Positions 45,272 to 54,986 of a DNA stretch of 64,000 nucleotides are shown here, in pieces. The stretch's first letter is position 1; each line of letters starts with the position of its first letter. A model generated the notes under the pieces. It had not been told where the DNA came from. It did no database searches and saw only the letters and a program-made list of their open reading frames with translations. The position numbers and the translations under genes were made by a program. The stretch is from NCBI RefSeq assembly GCF_900167935.1, contig NZ_FUYL01000003.1, positions 186,001-250,000 on the forward strand, read 5' to 3'. The DNA comes from Maribacter arcticus (GTDB lineage Bacteria; Bacteroidota; Bacteroidia; Flavobacteriales; Flavobacteriaceae).

Positions 45272-47596
45272 TTGAAAAATAACAACTATACATATAAAAC
45301 AGTATTCAGTTTGGTTTTCTTGCTTATCTATTCATGTGGTATAGAGAAGTACATACCCGAAGGAGAACAATTATACACTGGCGCTGAACTTGAACTAGAA
45401 ACAGTAAGTGATTTAAAAGACATTAAAGAGGTTAAAACAGAATTATTCAATCTCATAGAACCAAGCCCAAACGCTACTTTTTTAGGGATGAAACCCGCCC
45501 TATTTTTTCATTACAAGGCGCAACGTGAAAAACCTGGCTTCTTCTACAAATTCTTAAATAAATCATTTGGTGAAGAGCCTGTTTATTTTTCAGATGTAAA
45601 TACTGAACGGGTAGAAGAATTGATATTAAATAGACTAGATAATAATGGTTTCTTCTATAGTCGTTCAGATTCTGAAACGACTATTGACGGCAAATTTGCT
45701 TCCGTGAATTATTCGGCAAGTTTACCCGAAGCTTATGTATTGGAGAATTATAATCTAGAATCAGATTCATTACCTATTTATAAGGAAATAGAAAAAATGC
45801 TACCCGAAACGGCACTAGTTAAAGGAGACCGTTTCGACCTCGATTTATTAAAAGCGGAAAGAGTTCGATTAAACAACGGACTTAAACAACGTGGTTATTA
45901 CAATAGCCAAGAAGACCTCTTGATATTTGAAGCAGATACCAATCAATATAAAAACAAAAAGTTTGACCTTTTTCTAAGGCTTAAGAAAGATGTACCCGCT
46001 CGTGCTTCTATCCCCTATACAATTGATTCTATCACGGTTTACCCAAATTACTCCATTGAAGGAGATACATTGCCTTTGATAAAAAATAATGTCACACAAG
46101 TTGACAGTATTGATTTTGTTCAAAATGAATTGTATTTCAAACCAGAATTACTAAAATCTTATTTGCTATTCAATGAAGGCGATTTGTATGATGCTAGCAT
46201 ATCAAAACAAACTAGCAACCGGTTATCGGCATTAGGGAGTTACAAGTATGTAAATATTCAATATACCGAGCTTGACACCACTGCCACAGATGGTGATAGT
46301 GGTTCTTTAGCGGCCAATATCTATTTAGCGCCATTAACAAAGCGCTCTATACGAGCCGAATTACAAGCTATAACTAAATCTAACGGATTTACAGGCCCCG
46401 GAATTCTATTGACCCATAGCAATAGAAATGTTTTTAACGGAGGTGAAACTTTTAGTGTTTCAGCTAATTTTTCTTACGAATCTCAGTTGTCTAGCGGAAA
46501 TAATTCGAGTTTAAGCAGTATTGCAGGTGGTATAAGCGCAGACCTTATTATACCTAGGTCCATTCCATTTTCACCAAGTAGATTTAAATATGCTGTACCT
46601 AAAACTAAAATTTCTTTAGGGCTAGACTTTCTTCAACGAAGCCAATTGTTCACGCTAAATTCAGTAAATGGCTCCTTTGGATATACATGGAAAGAAAACC
46701 AATATGTATATCATCAGTTAGACCCCATTAGTATAAATTATTCTCGACTAACCAATGTAACCGATGAGTTTCAAACTATACTTGATGATAACCCCTTCTT
46801 AAGTTTAAGCTTTGAGCAACAGTTTATTGCTGGTCTTTTATATAATTTCACCTACGACGAAGTCTCGAACATTAATAAAGAATATCCTGTTTATTTTGCA
46901 ACAAATTTTGATTTGGCTGGCAACATGCTAAATCTTGTAAGTGGTAGTTCAAAAACAATTTTCGGCTCAGAATATGCACAATATGCCAAGGTTGATGCCG
47001 ATTTTCGTTTTTATATGCGCTGGCAAAAAGAGCGTACTTTGGTTTCTCGTATTTATGCGGGTTGGGGCTTACCTTATGGTAACAGCCAAACCTTACCCTT
47101 TGTAAAACAGTTTTACTCTGGCGGACCTTATAGCGTAAGAGCGTTTAACATACGCTCTTTAGGACCAGGTAATTTTAATGCACAAACTGAAAATGCAACA
47201 ACTGATTATTTTGACCAATCTGGTAATTTAAAATTAGAAGCCAATGTAGAATATCGGTTTCCCTTATTCTCATATTTAAAAGGCGCCTTTTTTATTGACG
47301 CTGGTAACGTTTGGCTCACCGGTAATTATTCAGATATTGAAGATGACCAACTAACGAGCAGCTTTTCACAAAACCTTTTTACAGATGGCAAGTTTGAAAA
47401 AGATTGGCTGAAAGAAGTTGCGGCTGGGGTAGGTTTTGGACTTCGATTAGATATTCAGAATTTTGTTATTCGGCTTGACTTAGCTTCACCGCTACGAGTA
47501 CCTTACTTACCTGAAAACAATAGATGGAATGTACCCTTCTTTGGAAATATTGATAATAACATGACATTGAATTTTGCCATTGGATATCCATTTTAA
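45272..47596 (+). CDS. tamA: TamA/BamA-like outer-membrane assembly protein (Omp85), lipoprotein
   Basis: 774 residues from a TTG at 45272. That start gives a lipoprotein signal ending LIYSC (Cys22); the next Met (residue 74) is too far in. POTRA-type repeats occupy about 25-370, followed by the Omp85 barrel (about 375-774) with the conserved late motif GGPYSVRAFNIRSLGPG and ending NFAIGYPF with terminal aromatic. It probably works with TamB, encoded just upstream, in inserting envelope components. A lipid-anchored TamA is typical of Bacteroidota. The stop is four bases from the convergent gene. Confidence 0.9.
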   Translation: MKNNNYTYKTVFSLVFLLIYSCGIEKYIPEGEQLYTGAELELETVSDLKDIKEVKTELFNLIEPSPNATFLGMKPALFFHYKAQREKPGFFYKFLNKSFGEEPVYFSDVNTERVEELILNRLDNNGFFYSRSDSETTIDGKFASVNYSASLPEAYVLENYNLESDSLPIYKEIEKMLPETALVKGDRFDLDLLKAERVRLNNGLKQRGYYNSQEDLLIFEADTNQYKNKKFDLFLRLKKDVPARASIPYTIDSITVYPNYSIEGDTLPLIKNNVTQVDSIDFVQNELYFKPELLKSYLLFNEGDLYDASISKQTSNRLSALGSYKYVNIQYTELDTTATDGDSGSLAANIYLAPLTKRSIRAELQAITKSNGFTGPGILLTHSNRNVFNGGETFSVSANFSYESQLSSGNNSSLSSIAGGISADLIIPRSIPFSPSRFKYAVPKTKISLGLDFLQRSQLFTLNSVNGSFGYTWKENQYVYHQLDPISINYSRLTNVTDEFQTILDDNPFLSLSFEQQFIAGLLYNFTYDEVSNINKEYPVYFATNFDLAGNMLNLVSGSSKTIFGSEYAQYAKVDADFRFYMRWQKERTLVSRIYAGWGLPYGNSQTLPFVKQFYSGGPYSVRAFNIRSLGPGNFNAQTENATTDYFDQSGNLKLEANVEYRFPLFSYLKGAFFIDAGNVWLTGNYSDIEDDQLTSSFSQNLFTDGKFEKDWLKEVAAGVGFGLRLDIQNFVIRLDLASPLRVPYLPENNRWNVPFFGNIDNNMTLNFAIGYPF

Positions 47597-47600
47597 TAAT

Positions 47601-48602
47601 TTAATTCCCCCAAATACGTAACCATAAAGATGCCATAAGATGTTTAGCATCCCGTTTAAATTTCGGCATTTCTTCAACGATGATATCTTCACCAATGGGT
47701 TCAAGCTTGTAACTGAATGCAAATTGAGTAACAGTTTCATCCATACTAATTAATCCGAATCTTAGGTCATTAAAATAGAGCTGGCCCTTTTTTTCTGAAA
47801 TGGTATACCAACCTTCGGTTATTTGTATGAGTCTTTTTATCTTATCTTTTGATTTTAAACTTCCCAATAGTTCGTGATTTTTTGGGTATGCTGTAAACAC
47901 AATGGGTTTAGAGTCAAAAAAAGAGTAGTTACCCATTAAGTAGGCATCTTCTGTTTCGATATTGGCCATCCAAAGAATAGTATTAAAAGGTGCAGGCCTT
48001 GTATTCATTTGATTATAAGCTATACCCTGAACTTCAAGTGCCTTTTCAAATTTTCCGAAAGCGATTCCTTTTAATACTAATGTCAACAATAAGTATGAAC
48101 TACTTATTATTAGCCCAAGTTTCACATACCTTTTTCGCTCTAGCGCTGTTCTATTTTGAAATAGTGCCAAAATCAAGAAGATGATAAAAGGCACAGTATA
48201 TAAGGGGTCAATGACAAATACGCTTTGAAAGGCAAGACGGGTTTTTAAAGGCCAAAAAAGTTGTGTTCCCCATGTAGTAAAAGCATCTAAAATAGGATGA
48301 GTGAAAAGCCCCCAAAACATAAGCCAAGACCAATCTTTCCAAGAAGCGTCTTCTTTGCTATTCAACCTCCAAACTAGCCAACCAAAAACTGGTGCAAATA
48401 GTATCGAAAAGAAAATTGAATGACTGAATCCTCTATGCCATTCAGTCGCAGTTACGGTATCCATAAAAAAGCGTGTAAGCACATCCAAATCAGGAATGGT
48501 GCCCGCAATGGCACCATACAGCATTGCCCTATTCCCGACTTTTCTACCAAGTACAACCTCCCCCACTGCTGCGCCAAGTACTATTTGGGTTAATGAATCC
48601 AT
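47601..48602 (-). CDS. YdjM-family membrane-bound metal-dependent hydrolase
   Basis: 333 residues matching PF04307 (LexA-binding, inner membrane-associated hydrolase): MDSLTQIVLGAAVGE at the start, DLDVLTRFF, HRGFSHSIFFSILFAP and FTHPILDAFTTWGTQLFWP carry the His/Asp residues. About five membrane spans occupy the first 190 residues, and a soluble C-terminal domain follows. Catalytic activity is presumed, substrate unknown. It is downstream of the MutS-like gene on the same strand with a 51-base gap. Confidence 0.88.
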   Translation of the reverse strand: MDSLTQIVLGAAVGEVVLGRKVGNRAMLYGAIAGTIPDLDVLTRFFMDTVTATEWHRGFSHSIFFSILFAPVFGWLVWRLNSKEDASWKDWSWLMFWGLFTHPILDAFTTWGTQLFWPLKTRLAFQSVFVIDPLYTVPFIIFLILALFQNRTALERKRYVKLGLIISSSYLLLTLVLKGIAFGKFEKALEVQGIAYNQMNTRPAPFNTILWMANIETEDAYLMGNYSFFDSKPIVFTAYPKNHELLGSLKSKDKIKRLIQITEGWYTISEKKGQLYFNDLRFGLISMDETVTQFAFSYKLEPIGEDIIVEEMPKFKRDAKHLMASLWLRIWGN

Positions 48603-48653
48603 CTATAAATTTTATACTTCAAATATTATCAAAATCTTCATTTCTACTAACTA

Positions 48654-50426
48654 TTACTCTATAATACCCATCTTTTTTAAGAGAAAAGAAGCATTCATAT
48701 TTTGGCAAATTCCGTCTTTAAAAGTATAATCGAAATGCAGTTCGTCATCAATGATTTCCGCATCGAAATAATGGTTCTTTACTGCCGAATATTCATTGGC
48801 AACTTCACATAAACTTAAATCATGCGTAGCGATTATACCGGTAGATTTACTTTTCACCAATCGCTCAACAAATTTTCTTGAACCCAGAGCTTTATCCGTA
48901 CTGTTCGTTCCTTTTAAAATTTCATCCAACACAATAAAATAGCGGTCGGTCTGTATTTCATCTACGATATATCGAAGTCTTTTTAGCTCTGAGAAAAAGT
49001 ATGATTCATCATCGGTTAATGAATCAGTAGTACGCATACTTGTAATCAATTTTATTGGGGAATAACTAACCGTTTCAGCACAGACAGGCAACCCAACATT
49101 TGCCATCATAATTTGTAAGGAGACTGTTCTTAAAAAAGTACTCTTGCCAGCCATGTTAGCTCCAGTAATAATAAAAAACTGCCCACCTTCAATAGTAATA
49201 TCATTTAAAACACTTTTTGCAGGGTCTAATAATGGGTGTCCTGCATTTTTTGCTTTCAACACTACATCATCATTGGTAATCTCAGGATAAGAAAACAAAG
49301 GATGGTTAAATGCGAAATTTCCTAAGCTGCTATAGGCATCAAAAAAAGCAATGGTATCAAACCAACTTTCAACTGCGTTACCATGATTACTAATCCATTT
49401 TTCAATCGCTAAACAATCAGTTAATGAACGTAGAAAGAAACCATTGGCAAAAATCAGATACAACAAGTTATTATTGCGATCAAGATTACTAAGTAGCGAT
49501 GCGAATTTTTTAAGAACATTTGAGTTTTTTTCTCCCTTACTCAAGATATTTGCCTGTTGCTTCTTTAATAAAACAGAAGTGAAATCTGTTGCCTCAATCA
49601 TGTCTAATAATTGATTGTACTGGTCAAAAGTAGATTTCATTTTGGTAGCGCTATGCCCTAAACTAGTTACTTTTTTGGTAAATACCCCAACTATAATTAT
49701 ACCTAAAACCAACCAAGTAATTAAAAACGATTCAGGTATTTGATCTAAGAAATAGGCAATGAAAATACCAATTGAAATCACCGAGAAAACCATAGGAATA
49801 TAGCTCATGGCTTTTGGCACAAAAGGTTGGTAGTTTTTTAACCATGTAGCAATAGTATGGGTAGAAGTTTCTGTTTTCGTCAATGCAGCCATAGCTGAAA
49901 ATTCTTGACGCCAATCGACCTTCTCACCCATTTCTGAGATTGCATCTTGTTTTGAATTTATATCTGAAATCGAATTCTCTTTATAGATATCAGCCAATAA
50001 CCGGTTGCCCTCAACTAGTTTGGTACGATTAGAAAATTGATAAAAAGAACCTTCACCGAACAGGTCTATATCTTGGCTGAAAAAGTGGGTGTCCTCGGCA
50101 AATTCTTTACCATTATGTAATAATGAATAATCCCTTTTTAGAACTTTAAGCTCAAGTGAATTGATTTTTTTTAATTCTTCTTTCTTAGATTTTAGATACT
50201 TAAGGTTTGAATATTTGGTAACCAAAAATAGAAAAAGGGGAATGCCAACACATAAAACACCGATTACATATTTCGCATTGACCGATGCAAAATAAACCGC
50301 GACTACAGTTCCTAAAAATATGATTAAGCGTAGTGCACTAAATGAAAATAACTTCTGGTTTAATTCATCTATATCCTTATCAAACCCTTTAACTTTCTGG
50401 GTATAAAACTCCTCTAAATTCTTCAT
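48654..50426 (-). CDS. membrane-anchored MutS-like ATPase
   Basis: 590 residues from the ATG at 50426 (a TTG three codons upstream is rejected). The C-terminal half is a MutS-type ATPase: Walker A ITGANMAGKSTF, MRTTDSLTDDESYFFSELKR, Walker B FIVLDEILKGTNS, and ATHDLSL. The N-terminal half lacks the mismatch-recognition domain and has two pairs of membrane spans (about 30-70 and 200-245). It is therefore unlikely to do canonical mismatch repair; related MutS-like proteins of unknown role occur in Bacteroidota. Localisation at the inner membrane is inferred from the spans. Confidence 0.88.
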   Translation of the reverse strand: MKNLEEFYTQKVKGFDKDIDELNQKLFSFSALRLIIFLGTVVAVYFASVNAKYVIGVLCVGIPLFLFLVTKYSNLKYLKSKKEELKKINSLELKVLKRDYSLLHNGKEFAEDTHFFSQDIDLFGEGSFYQFSNRTKLVEGNRLLADIYKENSISDINSKQDAISEMGEKVDWRQEFSAMAALTKTETSTHTIATWLKNYQPFVPKAMSYIPMVFSVISIGIFIAYFLDQIPESFLITWLVLGIIIVGVFTKKVTSLGHSATKMKSTFDQYNQLLDMIEATDFTSVLLKKQQANILSKGEKNSNVLKKFASLLSNLDRNNNLLYLIFANGFFLRSLTDCLAIEKWISNHGNAVESWFDTIAFFDAYSSLGNFAFNHPLFSYPEITNDDVVLKAKNAGHPLLDPAKSVLNDITIEGGQFFIITGANMAGKSTFLRTVSLQIMMANVGLPVCAETVSYSPIKLITSMRTTDSLTDDESYFFSELKRLRYIVDEIQTDRYFIVLDEILKGTNSTDKALGSRKFVERLVKSKSTGIIATHDLSLCEVANEYSAVKNHYFDAEIIDDELHFDYTFKDGICQNMNASFLLKKMGIIE

Positions 50427-50572
50427 GAAAATCAAACTATTTTAGGAATTGTAAAGATAACCTTAGAAAATGGTTTCTATAAATGGAAAATAGTTTTAAA
50501 GTGTATCTATTATCACCGCTACAATTTCTAAGAATTTAGAAATAAAATAGTTTTAAGAGGTTTCATTTAAAT

Positions 50573-51055
50573 CTATAGATTATCGAGAACAGCACCTTCA
50601 TTAGTTGTATAGTTTATTTTCAACAAATTCACCTTACGTAGTTTATTTTTAAGATCCTCAATGATTCCCATTTTCACCCCAACATCTGCCTTTATAGATA
50701 CTGTTGCAACTCTTCTTAAATGCTCTGGCATTAATGTCAAGGCTTGCAGTGCATAATCACCGACTTCATCTACAGTAATAAATTTATTATCCATTTGAAT
50801 TCTAGGTTCCTCTCCCAAATTTGCATTCCCATCATTAGTAGGCTTACCCACATAAATTTCTATGATTCGGTCTTTCTTGTCCAACTTCTCGGTCTCAGTT
50901 GCCGTTGGCAAGGTGTTCTCTACCAATAAGTTTTGATTCTTCATAACAGTAATCGTCATAAAGAAAAAGAGAAGTATAAAAACGATATCGGGTAAGGATG
51001 CCGTTGATACAGGAGGTAAGCTTCTACTAGATCTTTTTTTGTTGAATTTTATCAT
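50573..51055 (-). CDS. exbD: ExbD/TolR-family protein 1
   Basis: 160 residues: a short basic cytoplasmic N-terminus, one membrane span with the conserved Asp (SLPDIVFILLFFFMTITV) that forms the proton path, and a periplasmic domain. ExbD works with ExbB and TonB to energise outer-membrane receptors. A second ExbD gene lies four bases upstream; no ExbB gene is present in the window. Confidence 0.9.
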   Translation of the reverse strand: MIKFNKKRSSRSLPPVSTASLPDIVFILLFFFMTITVMKNQNLLVENTLPTATETEKLDKKDRIIEIYVGKPTNDGNANLGEEPRIQMDNKFITVDEVGDYALQALTLMPEHLRRVATVSIKADVGVKMGIIEDLKNKLRKVNLLKINYTTNEGAVLDNL

Positions 51056-51059
51056 GGTC

Positions 51060-51677
51060 TTAGTTATTTACGGTTTGTGGTTCTAGAATTTTTTGCGGAT
51101 AAAGTACTCTAATAATTTCAAGACGTTCTTTTAATTTTTCTTTTTGAGTATTAGTGATTCCGTCATTGTAATAATCATAATTTATGGCTTCATAAGTTGT
51201 ATTGAACAACCTAAGACTTTCCCTATTTCGTAAGGCGTTATAAGCACCAATAACCTCGTTTTGAACAGCCACATAAACAGGATAGCTTGTATTATTTTGC
51301 GATTTTATAGATACAATAGCTTTTGATGGGTGTTCAGACAAATCTGCCAGTCTTTCTCCTTTGCAATAGTCGCAATATTCCTCACTTTGTACTAGTAGCC
51401 CACCGTTATCTATAAATGCTATTACATTTTTCCTTAGACTTGAAAGTTCAATAATATCTCCATTTGCCATTATTTGGTCAGTGTCATTTATACTGATTTC
51501 AAAAAGATTTCGCTCTTTAATATCAGCAATGGCTTCATTATTATCGGGAGGCATGAGACGATTAAGACCTGCATCATTTTCTATAGATGTGGTGACCAAG
51601 AAAAAAATCAATAATAAAAAAGCGATGTCTGCCATAGAACCGGCATTGACTTCTTGAGGTACTCTGTGATTTTTCAT
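51060..51677 (-). CDS. exbD: ExbD/TolR-family protein 2 with CxxC insertion
   Basis: 205 residues from the ATG at 51677 (an upstream TTG at 51710 is rejected). The membrane span has the conserved Asp (GSMADIAFLLLIFFLVTTSI). The periplasmic domain is longer than usual and carries EEYCDYCKGERL, a CxxC pair that could form a disulfide or bind metal. It precedes the other ExbD gene by four bases. Confidence 0.9.
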   Translation of the reverse strand: MKNHRVPQEVNAGSMADIAFLLLIFFLVTTSIENDAGLNRLMPPDNNEAIADIKERNLFEISINDTDQIMANGDIIELSSLRKNVIAFIDNGGLLVQSEEYCDYCKGERLADLSEHPSKAIVSIKSQNNTSYPVYVAVQNEVIGAYNALRNRESLRLFNTTYEAINYDYYNDGITNTQKEKLKERLEIIRVLYPQKILEPQTVNN

Positions 51678-51805
51678 AAGCAGTGCATTTAATACACTAT
51701 TAAGTACCAAAAATCTACAAAGAGGAAAAAGTGAAAATGAGTGTATGGTACTTTTGGGTGAGTAAACAGACTCCTTTTAAGAATTAAACCTAGCTTACTA
51801 CGCCT

Positions 51806-52162
51806 CTATTGCAACGCATCGAGTTCTGCCTTTAATTTTTTGGTGAATTTAGAGACGACCAAATCATAAGAGTGGTCGATTAATTCAATGACAAGTTTAT
51901 TGGATACTCTATCTAGGTAGACAGTGTTCCAATGTTTTTTACTCATATGCCAACCCTCGATGATACCATCATGTTCTTCACGAAGTTCAATAGCCCTGTC
52001 AGGATCACATTTTAAATTGATACGTAACGGCACATGATCCAACCCACAAAGCGCAAACATTTTACCCATGACTTTAAATACTAGCGTAACCTCATCGAAA
52101 GGAAAAGATTCCGTTACACCTTTTTTTGAAATGCAATATTCTCGGTATTCTTCGACGTTCAT
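51806..52162 (-). CDS. MmcQ/YjbR-family DNA-binding-like protein
   Basis: 118 residues covering the whole YjbR fold: CISKKGVTESFPFDEVTLVFKVMGKMFAL, then LRINLKCDPDRAIELRE and HMSKKHWNTVYLDRVSNKLV. The fold resembles type II chaperone-like DNA-binding domains, but function is not established. It follows the acetyltransferase gene by seven bases. Confidence 0.92.
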   Translation of the reverse strand: MNVEEYREYCISKKGVTESFPFDEVTLVFKVMGKMFALCGLDHVPLRINLKCDPDRAIELREEHDGIIEGWHMSKKHWNTVYLDRVSNKLVIELIDHSYDLVVSKFTKKLKAELDALQ

Positions 52163-52169
52163 TTAAATC

Positions 52170-52712
52170 TTATTTACCAGCTACTACCCTCGTTAAAAAC
52201 ACATCGGCATCATTCCATACATAACGAATTTTGAAAAAAGGCTTATCACCTATTTCACTCGACTCAACTATTTCTACTGCCACACCACCCAATTTATCGT
52301 AAAAAGAAATTGCAGCTGCATTGCTATCTAACACCCACAAATAAAAACCCTTTTCCTTGTTCCGTTTTAGAATTTCTTTTGCAAGCGAAACCATTAATTG
52401 AGTACCTAACCCTTTACCTTGGATGTTTAAGCTTACATGTAAATTGTCAAGTAATGTTCCAAATTGAGTATCATGACCAAAATAGGCACAAATAAAACCT
52501 AGTAATTCGCCGTCTTCTTCAGCAATAACAATATGCTGATTCTCTTTTGGATTATGGAAACGTTCCTGCCAAACGGATAATCGATTATCTAAAACCTCAT
52601 TATCCAAAAATTCATCACTAAATGAACCTCGGTAATTCTGTTGCCAATTCTGAGCATGCAAATTTGCAATACGGTCGGCATCTTTGGGTTCAGCCTCTCG
52701 AAAAATGAACAT
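52170..52712 (-). CDS. GNAT-family N-acetyltransferase
   Basis: 180 residues with the GNAT pattern: EAEPKDADRIANLHAQNW at the start, motif A LHVSLNIQGKGLGTQLMVSLAKEI for acetyl-CoA binding and YLWVLDSNAAAISFYDKLGG for motif B. Acceptor unknown. Part of a minus-strand run of small genes with short gaps. Confidence 0.93.
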   Translation of the reverse strand: MFIFREAEPKDADRIANLHAQNWQQNYRGSFSDEFLDNEVLDNRLSVWQERFHNPKENQHIVIAEEDGELLGFICAYFGHDTQFGTLLDNLHVSLNIQGKGLGTQLMVSLAKEILKRNKEKGFYLWVLDSNAAAISFYDKLGGVAVEIVESSEIGDKPFFKIRYVWNDADVFLTRVVAGK

Positions 52713-52717
52713 ATCGT

Positions 52718-53113
52718 TTAGATACTAGTAGAATCGTAAACGATTACTTTAGTCCACAATTTTTCAGATTCCGCAATAAATAGCTTGTGAGGTGCTTCAT
52801 CTTGATATTCTTTCTGAGATTCAGCCGAATCAAAAGTAAGAATCAGAGAATAGGTAAATGAACCATCAACAACATCTCTACTAGATCTTGGTGGCGTGCC
52901 TATAAACTTAGTCTTCGCATAGCCTGAATTGTCTAAGAACTTCTTTAAAGAGGTTTCAAATGCGGCGCGGTCTGCTGTATTATCAGGATTTTTCAACCAG
53001 AAAAATACGGTATGGGAAAAATTGGAATCGAATTCTTTCATTTCATTTTTATTTTGACCAAAAACACTGCTGGTCATTAGTGTTATTGCAAGAATACAAA
53101 TTATGTTTTTCAT
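52718..53113 (-). CDS. exported Dabb (stress-responsive alpha/beta barrel) protein
   Basis: 131 residues with a signal peptide (MKNIICILAITLMTSSVFGQ) and a Dabb domain (about 32-128; FSHTVFFWLKNPD with the conserved His, and SLILTFDSAESQKEYQDEAPHKLF). Dabb domains form dimers that bind small hydrophobic or acidic molecules. Secretion into the periplasm is less common for the family. Role unknown. Confidence 0.9.
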   Translation of the reverse strand: MKNIICILAITLMTSSVFGQNKNEMKEFDSNFSHTVFFWLKNPDNTADRAAFETSLKKFLDNSGYAKTKFIGTPPRSSRDVVDGSFTYSLILTFDSAESQKEYQDEAPHKLFIAESEKLWTKVIVYDSTSI

Positions 53114-53130
53114 TTTTAAATTTTAATTGT

Positions 53131-53757
53131 TTAACGTTGGTTCTCTAATTTTTCTATTTGTTGTTGTGGTATTTTTAATGCAGAATAATCTAGCTTCCAC
53201 CCTATAGTTTCGACAATTGTCTCCATTATCAATACGGTTTCTAAAGCTTCTTTTCGAGCGGTATCCATTAAACCACTTTCAGGTATTTTTTCACGAATAT
53301 GTTTTTTCGCCTCTGCGTTTAACTTGGTTAAATCTTCAGGTACGAAAAAATTGAAAAATCCACTCTTTATATCATAGAACTCCAATTCTGGTTCTATGCT
53401 CAACACCTCTGGTTGAGGAAAATTATCTAACACTATCAGTTTTCTATCTTCATCGGCATGCATCATCAACTTACTAAGATCATACCCTATATGGGCCTTT
53501 GCCTTAATAACAATCAATGCTTTTTTCTTACTGCTTACCAAACTCATAAAATCCTTTACATTCTCATACTTGTAGATTTCAGCAAATTCCCCTTCAACAG
53601 ATATGAGTTTGCAAACACTCTTCATTTTCTCTAAAAGCACTGTAGACTGGTGTGTAGTAATTTCTTTGGTTTTCTTTCCTCTAAAAAATGTAAAAACCCA
53701 ATATGTACCAATAGCACCTAAAACTAAGCCAAGAAACGTATCAAAAACATTATCCAT
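53131..53757 (-). CDS. DUF4230 protein
   Basis: 208 residues: one N-terminal membrane span (about 5-24) and a soluble DUF4230 domain (TVLLEKMKSVCKLISVEGEFAEIY..., IVIKAKAHIGYDLSKL..., LDNFPQPEVLSIEPELEFYDI). Function unknown. It overlaps the DUF4260 gene by eight bases, so both are cotranscribed. Confidence 0.9.
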   Translation of the reverse strand: MDNVFDTFLGLVLGAIGTYWVFTFFRGKKTKEITTHQSTVLLEKMKSVCKLISVEGEFAEIYKYENVKDFMSLVSSKKKALIVIKAKAHIGYDLSKLMMHADEDRKLIVLDNFPQPEVLSIEPELEFYDIKSGFFNFFVPEDLTKLNAEAKKHIREKIPESGLMDTARKEALETVLIMETIVETIGWKLDYSALKIPQQQIEKLENQR

Positions 53758-54109
53758 TTTTCTTTCCTATTTCACCTAAATGAGTAAACTTAAACCCTTT
53801 ATCATATTTAAGTCCGTAGCCAAAGATACGGTCCATGGCTATATGTATAAAAAGAATTGTACCTATTAATTCTACTATGGGCAACATAAAATAGGCTCCT
53901 ACGAAATACAATAGTATAGCTACAGCCCTATGATGAGATATATTATAACACAGCGCACCAATCTTAGCCCCTAAGAGATAGCCCAACATCGATACATCGG
54001 GAGTTAAAATCAATACAGGTAACCACCACCATTGATAACCTAATAAGCCGAACATAAATATACCCAGACCCATTAAGGCAACTTCTTCTAATTTCAATAC
54101 GTTTTTCAT
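53750..54109 (-). CDS. DUF4260 membrane protein
   Basis: 119 residues, nearly all membrane: about four spans, with PDVSMLGYLLGAKIGALCYN and HIAMDRIFGYGLKYDKGFKFTHLG, the DUF4260 signature. Function unknown. It overlaps the next gene by eight bases and starts two bases after the cyclase-family gene. Confidence 0.9.
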   Translation of the reverse strand: MKNVLKLEEVALMGLGIFMFGLLGYQWWWLPVLILTPDVSMLGYLLGAKIGALCYNISHHRAVAILLYFVGAYFMLPIVELIGTILFIHIAMDRIFGYGLKYDKGFKFTHLGEIGKKNG

Positions 54110-54111
54110 GA

Positions 54112-54858
54112 TTATTCTATTTTATAAAGTACTGGTCTACTAGGGCTAGCATCGTTTTCAAATGGGGCTACTTGTAGGTTTAAAAAATAGCTTCCATCAG
54201 CGATAGCATCCTTTACATAGATAAATTCCGTTATTGTTGCGCCTAATCGTACCTCTCCGTAAAAATTCCAAAATGCTTTGTGTGCTAATAACTGCCCATC
54301 ATCTTTTTCTTTATCTACAGATGGCAAATCAATTAACAGATGTTCTACACCCAAATCTCGAATATACTCCATCGCATCCTCTATAATGTATGGAGGATTA
54401 GTATTAGAATATTGCCTCTTTAATTTGGTCTCAGAATTCGGCATCGTACGAATTACAAGAGCTTTAGGGGCTTTATCTTCTAACAGCTTTTTTAGCTGAT
54501 TTTTTGTAATGACCAAATCACCGTTCTCTTCTGAAGGAGCTATAGTAATAACCTCAGCTAAAAAGAAAAACTGATGTAAATTCTGGTTTATAGATTGATG
54601 TTCTTTAGATATATGCCCTACACATTCCGTATGTGTACCATGAGAATGCGGATTAAACCAAATATCATAAAAATTAGTACTTGATCCTGCCGAAATACTA
54701 CCTACAAAATCACTGTCGCAATGTGGTTCAATTTTCGGATTATCAATATACCAAGAATTTACATTCTCTTTAGTACCCCTAACTGCAATCGAAATATCTA
54801 ACGGCTTCGAAAGGTCAATGTGGTATTCTTTGGTTTTATAGGATATGGTGGTCTTCAT
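54112..54858 (-). CDS. cyclase-family protein (kynurenine-formamidase-like metal hydrolase)
   Basis: 248 residues of PF04199. The metal-binding motif appears as NPHSHGTHTECVGHI (about 72-86), with further support from LVIRTMPNS and YIVKDAI regions. Known relatives hydrolyse N-formylkynurenine or cyclic amides. No other tryptophan-catabolism gene is nearby, so the substrate is open. Confidence 0.85.
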   Translation of the reverse strand: MKTTISYKTKEYHIDLSKPLDISIAVRGTKENVNSWYIDNPKIEPHCDSDFVGSISAGSSTNFYDIWFNPHSHGTHTECVGHISKEHQSINQNLHQFFFLAEVITIAPSEENGDLVITKNQLKKLLEDKAPKALVIRTMPNSETKLKRQYSNTNPPYIIEDAMEYIRDLGVEHLLIDLPSVDKEKDDGQLLAHKAFWNFYGEVRLGATITEFIYVKDAIADGSYFLNLQVAPFENDASPSRPVLYKIE

Positions 54859-54986
54859 TTTACTACTGTCAATACGTGTGCAGTTGAATGGTTGATTAAA
54901 CGTTGTATTTTGAATTAAGAAAATTACAACTTTTTAAACGGTTCAAGTAAAGTTATTCGAATCGAGAAACTTTCATGTCCAAAAGT

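Noticed and set aside
50524..50543. ATTTCTAA-GAAT-TTAGAAAT hairpin as ExbD terminator
   Set aside because: AT-only weak stem without a T-run on the minus strand; not listed as a terminator.
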